Shown piece after piece: positions 10,053 to 10,523 of a stretch of 10,523 bases of DNA. The translations under genes and the position numbers were made by a program. Numbering within the stretch: position 1 is the stretch's first letter; each line of letters starts with the position of its first letter. Under the pieces are notes generated by a model. It was given only the letters and a program-made list of their open reading frames with translations, was not told the origin of the DNA and searched no databases. Source of the DNA: Bacillaceae bacterium OF18-1A (lineage in GTDB: Bacteria > Bacillota > Bacilli > Bacillales > Bacillaceae_G). The DNA lies in contig JAQEWB010000021.1 in NCBI GenBank assembly GCA_027694045.1, forward strand, positions 1 through 10,523, in the 5' to 3' direction.

Positions 10053-10523
10053 TTATGCTAACCTTAAAATAACAATAGAAGCACTGTTAACCGAAGTATT
10101 AGGAGGTACTTGATTTCTTAAAGTTGTTTGGCCATTAAGATTTCTTAAAGTAATAACATCCATTGCATTGAAAGTTGTGATTACTTGACCACTGTACGTT
10201 TGGTTACCAGAAGCAGAACCATAATTGGAACCTGCTATTTGGTTGTTGCCATTAAACAATCCAAATGCAGAAGTGCCCTGTTGAGGGAATACCTCAAAGG
10301 TAATAAGATACGAACCCGTTTGGGTAATAGTAATAGGTGCTGTTCCTACTGTATGTGTTACAAACCCTGCTGGTGTAATATTTCCATTTGTATTGAAGGT
10401 AACTTGACCATTTTGCGGGATATTTGCTTGTTCTGTTGTATCATAAATAAAAGCAAACCCCAGATTCGTGCCCGTAGGTCCCGTAGGTCCCGTAGATCCC
10501 GTAGGTCCCGTAGATCCCGTAGG
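10053..10523 (-). CDS. Collagen-like exosporium-type protein, C-terminal part with BclA/C1q-like domain
   Basis: This reads in frame from base 10523 to the TAA at 10055-10053, giving 156 residues. The first 18 or so are GPT/GST triplets, followed by TNLGFAFIYD and a domain of about 138 residues. That domain is rich in short beta-strand-like runs (QVTFNTNGN, GSYLITFEVF, VITLRNLNG) and ends in SIVILRLA. This is the layout of the trimeric jelly-roll C-terminal domain of BclA, which resembles C1q/TNF. In BclA this domain is the distal knob of each hair-like filament on the spore. A minus-strand terminator lies at 9949-9992. The domain belongs with the N-terminal half at 1-116, but the reading frame cannot be closed by simply joining base 10523 to base 1: four bases (plus a multiple of nine) are lacking. 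Repeat number, and so filament length, is unknown. Confidence 0.88.
   Translation of the reverse strand, partial: PTGSTGPTGSTGPTGPTGTNLGFAFIYDTTEQANIPQNGQVTFNTNGNITPAGFVTHTVGTAPITITQTGSYLITFEVFPQQGTSAFGLFNGNNQIAGSNYGSASGNQTYSGQVITTFNAMDVITLRNLNGQTTLRNQVPPNTSVNSASIVILRLA
10474..10523 (-). repeat. 9-bp tandem repeat encoding Gly-X-Thr triplets (right end)
   Basis: Five full units and five bases of a sixth (GTAGGTCCC/GTAGATCCC), the same family as at bases 1-54. The window stops after GTAGG while base 1 starts a new GTAG unit. The two ends are therefore out of phase by four bases, as expected for an assembly broken in a collapsed repeat. Confidence 0.93.

Overview
The window looks like an almost complete small mobilizable plasmid of a Bacillus cereus group host (B. 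cereus/thuringiensis-like), read as one linear piece. The evidence is the AT-rich base composition, AGGAGG-type ribosome sites, a MobV relaxase, a small winged-helix replication-type protein, a MerR/DUF3967 plasmid protein, Tn3-family transposon ends, and spore-surface (BclA-like) proteins. The two ends of the window are the two halves of a single minus-strand collagen-like gene. The N-terminal half ends at base 1 inside its Gly-Pro-Thr repeats, and the C-terminal half begins at base 10523 inside the same repeats. The natural reading is a circle broken inside that repeat, with 4 (+9n) bases missing because the two phases do not match.

Layout. 10053-10523 plus 1-116 (minus): collagen-like exosporium-type gene, enclosed by 152-bp inverted repeats (241-392 and 9729-9880, one mismatch across the 150-bp core). 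391-977: no gene; a bidirectional terminator, a lone Tn3-type end at 560 and a small inverted repeat. 978-2049 (plus): two genes for collagen-less BclA/C1q-like jelly-roll proteins, ending in a terminator. 2218-2372: a diverged copy of the repeat module near 9600-9812. 2493-2951: decayed SAM methyltransferase. 3409-3706: a 298-bp miniature Tn3-type element with 36-bp ends and a TAATA target duplication. 3837-4139: small Pro-rich orphan gene. 4205-4510: hairpin-rich transfer-origin region, followed by the MobV relaxase (4582-6048).

6269-6925: putative replication initiator. It is followed by a terminator overlapping its stop codon, a perfect 46-bp palindrome (6977-7022), and a strongly folded stretch (7090-7400) that I take for a single-strand origin rather than a gene. 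7524-8018 (minus): DUF2716 protein. 8429-8950: MerR-like DUF3967 protein. 8968-9005: a lone Tn3-type 38-bp end. 9145-9545: gene remnants.

How it fits together: relaxase plus oriT would allow mobilization by a helper. The Rep-like protein, palindrome and structured region would maintain the plasmid, and the DUF3967 protein may help its segregation. The recognisable cargo is a set of surface proteins that would decorate the spore. The most unusual feature is the collagen-like gene sitting between long, nearly identical inverted repeats, which makes its orientation potentially switchable. Functions are inferred from recalled family features; no database search was possible.
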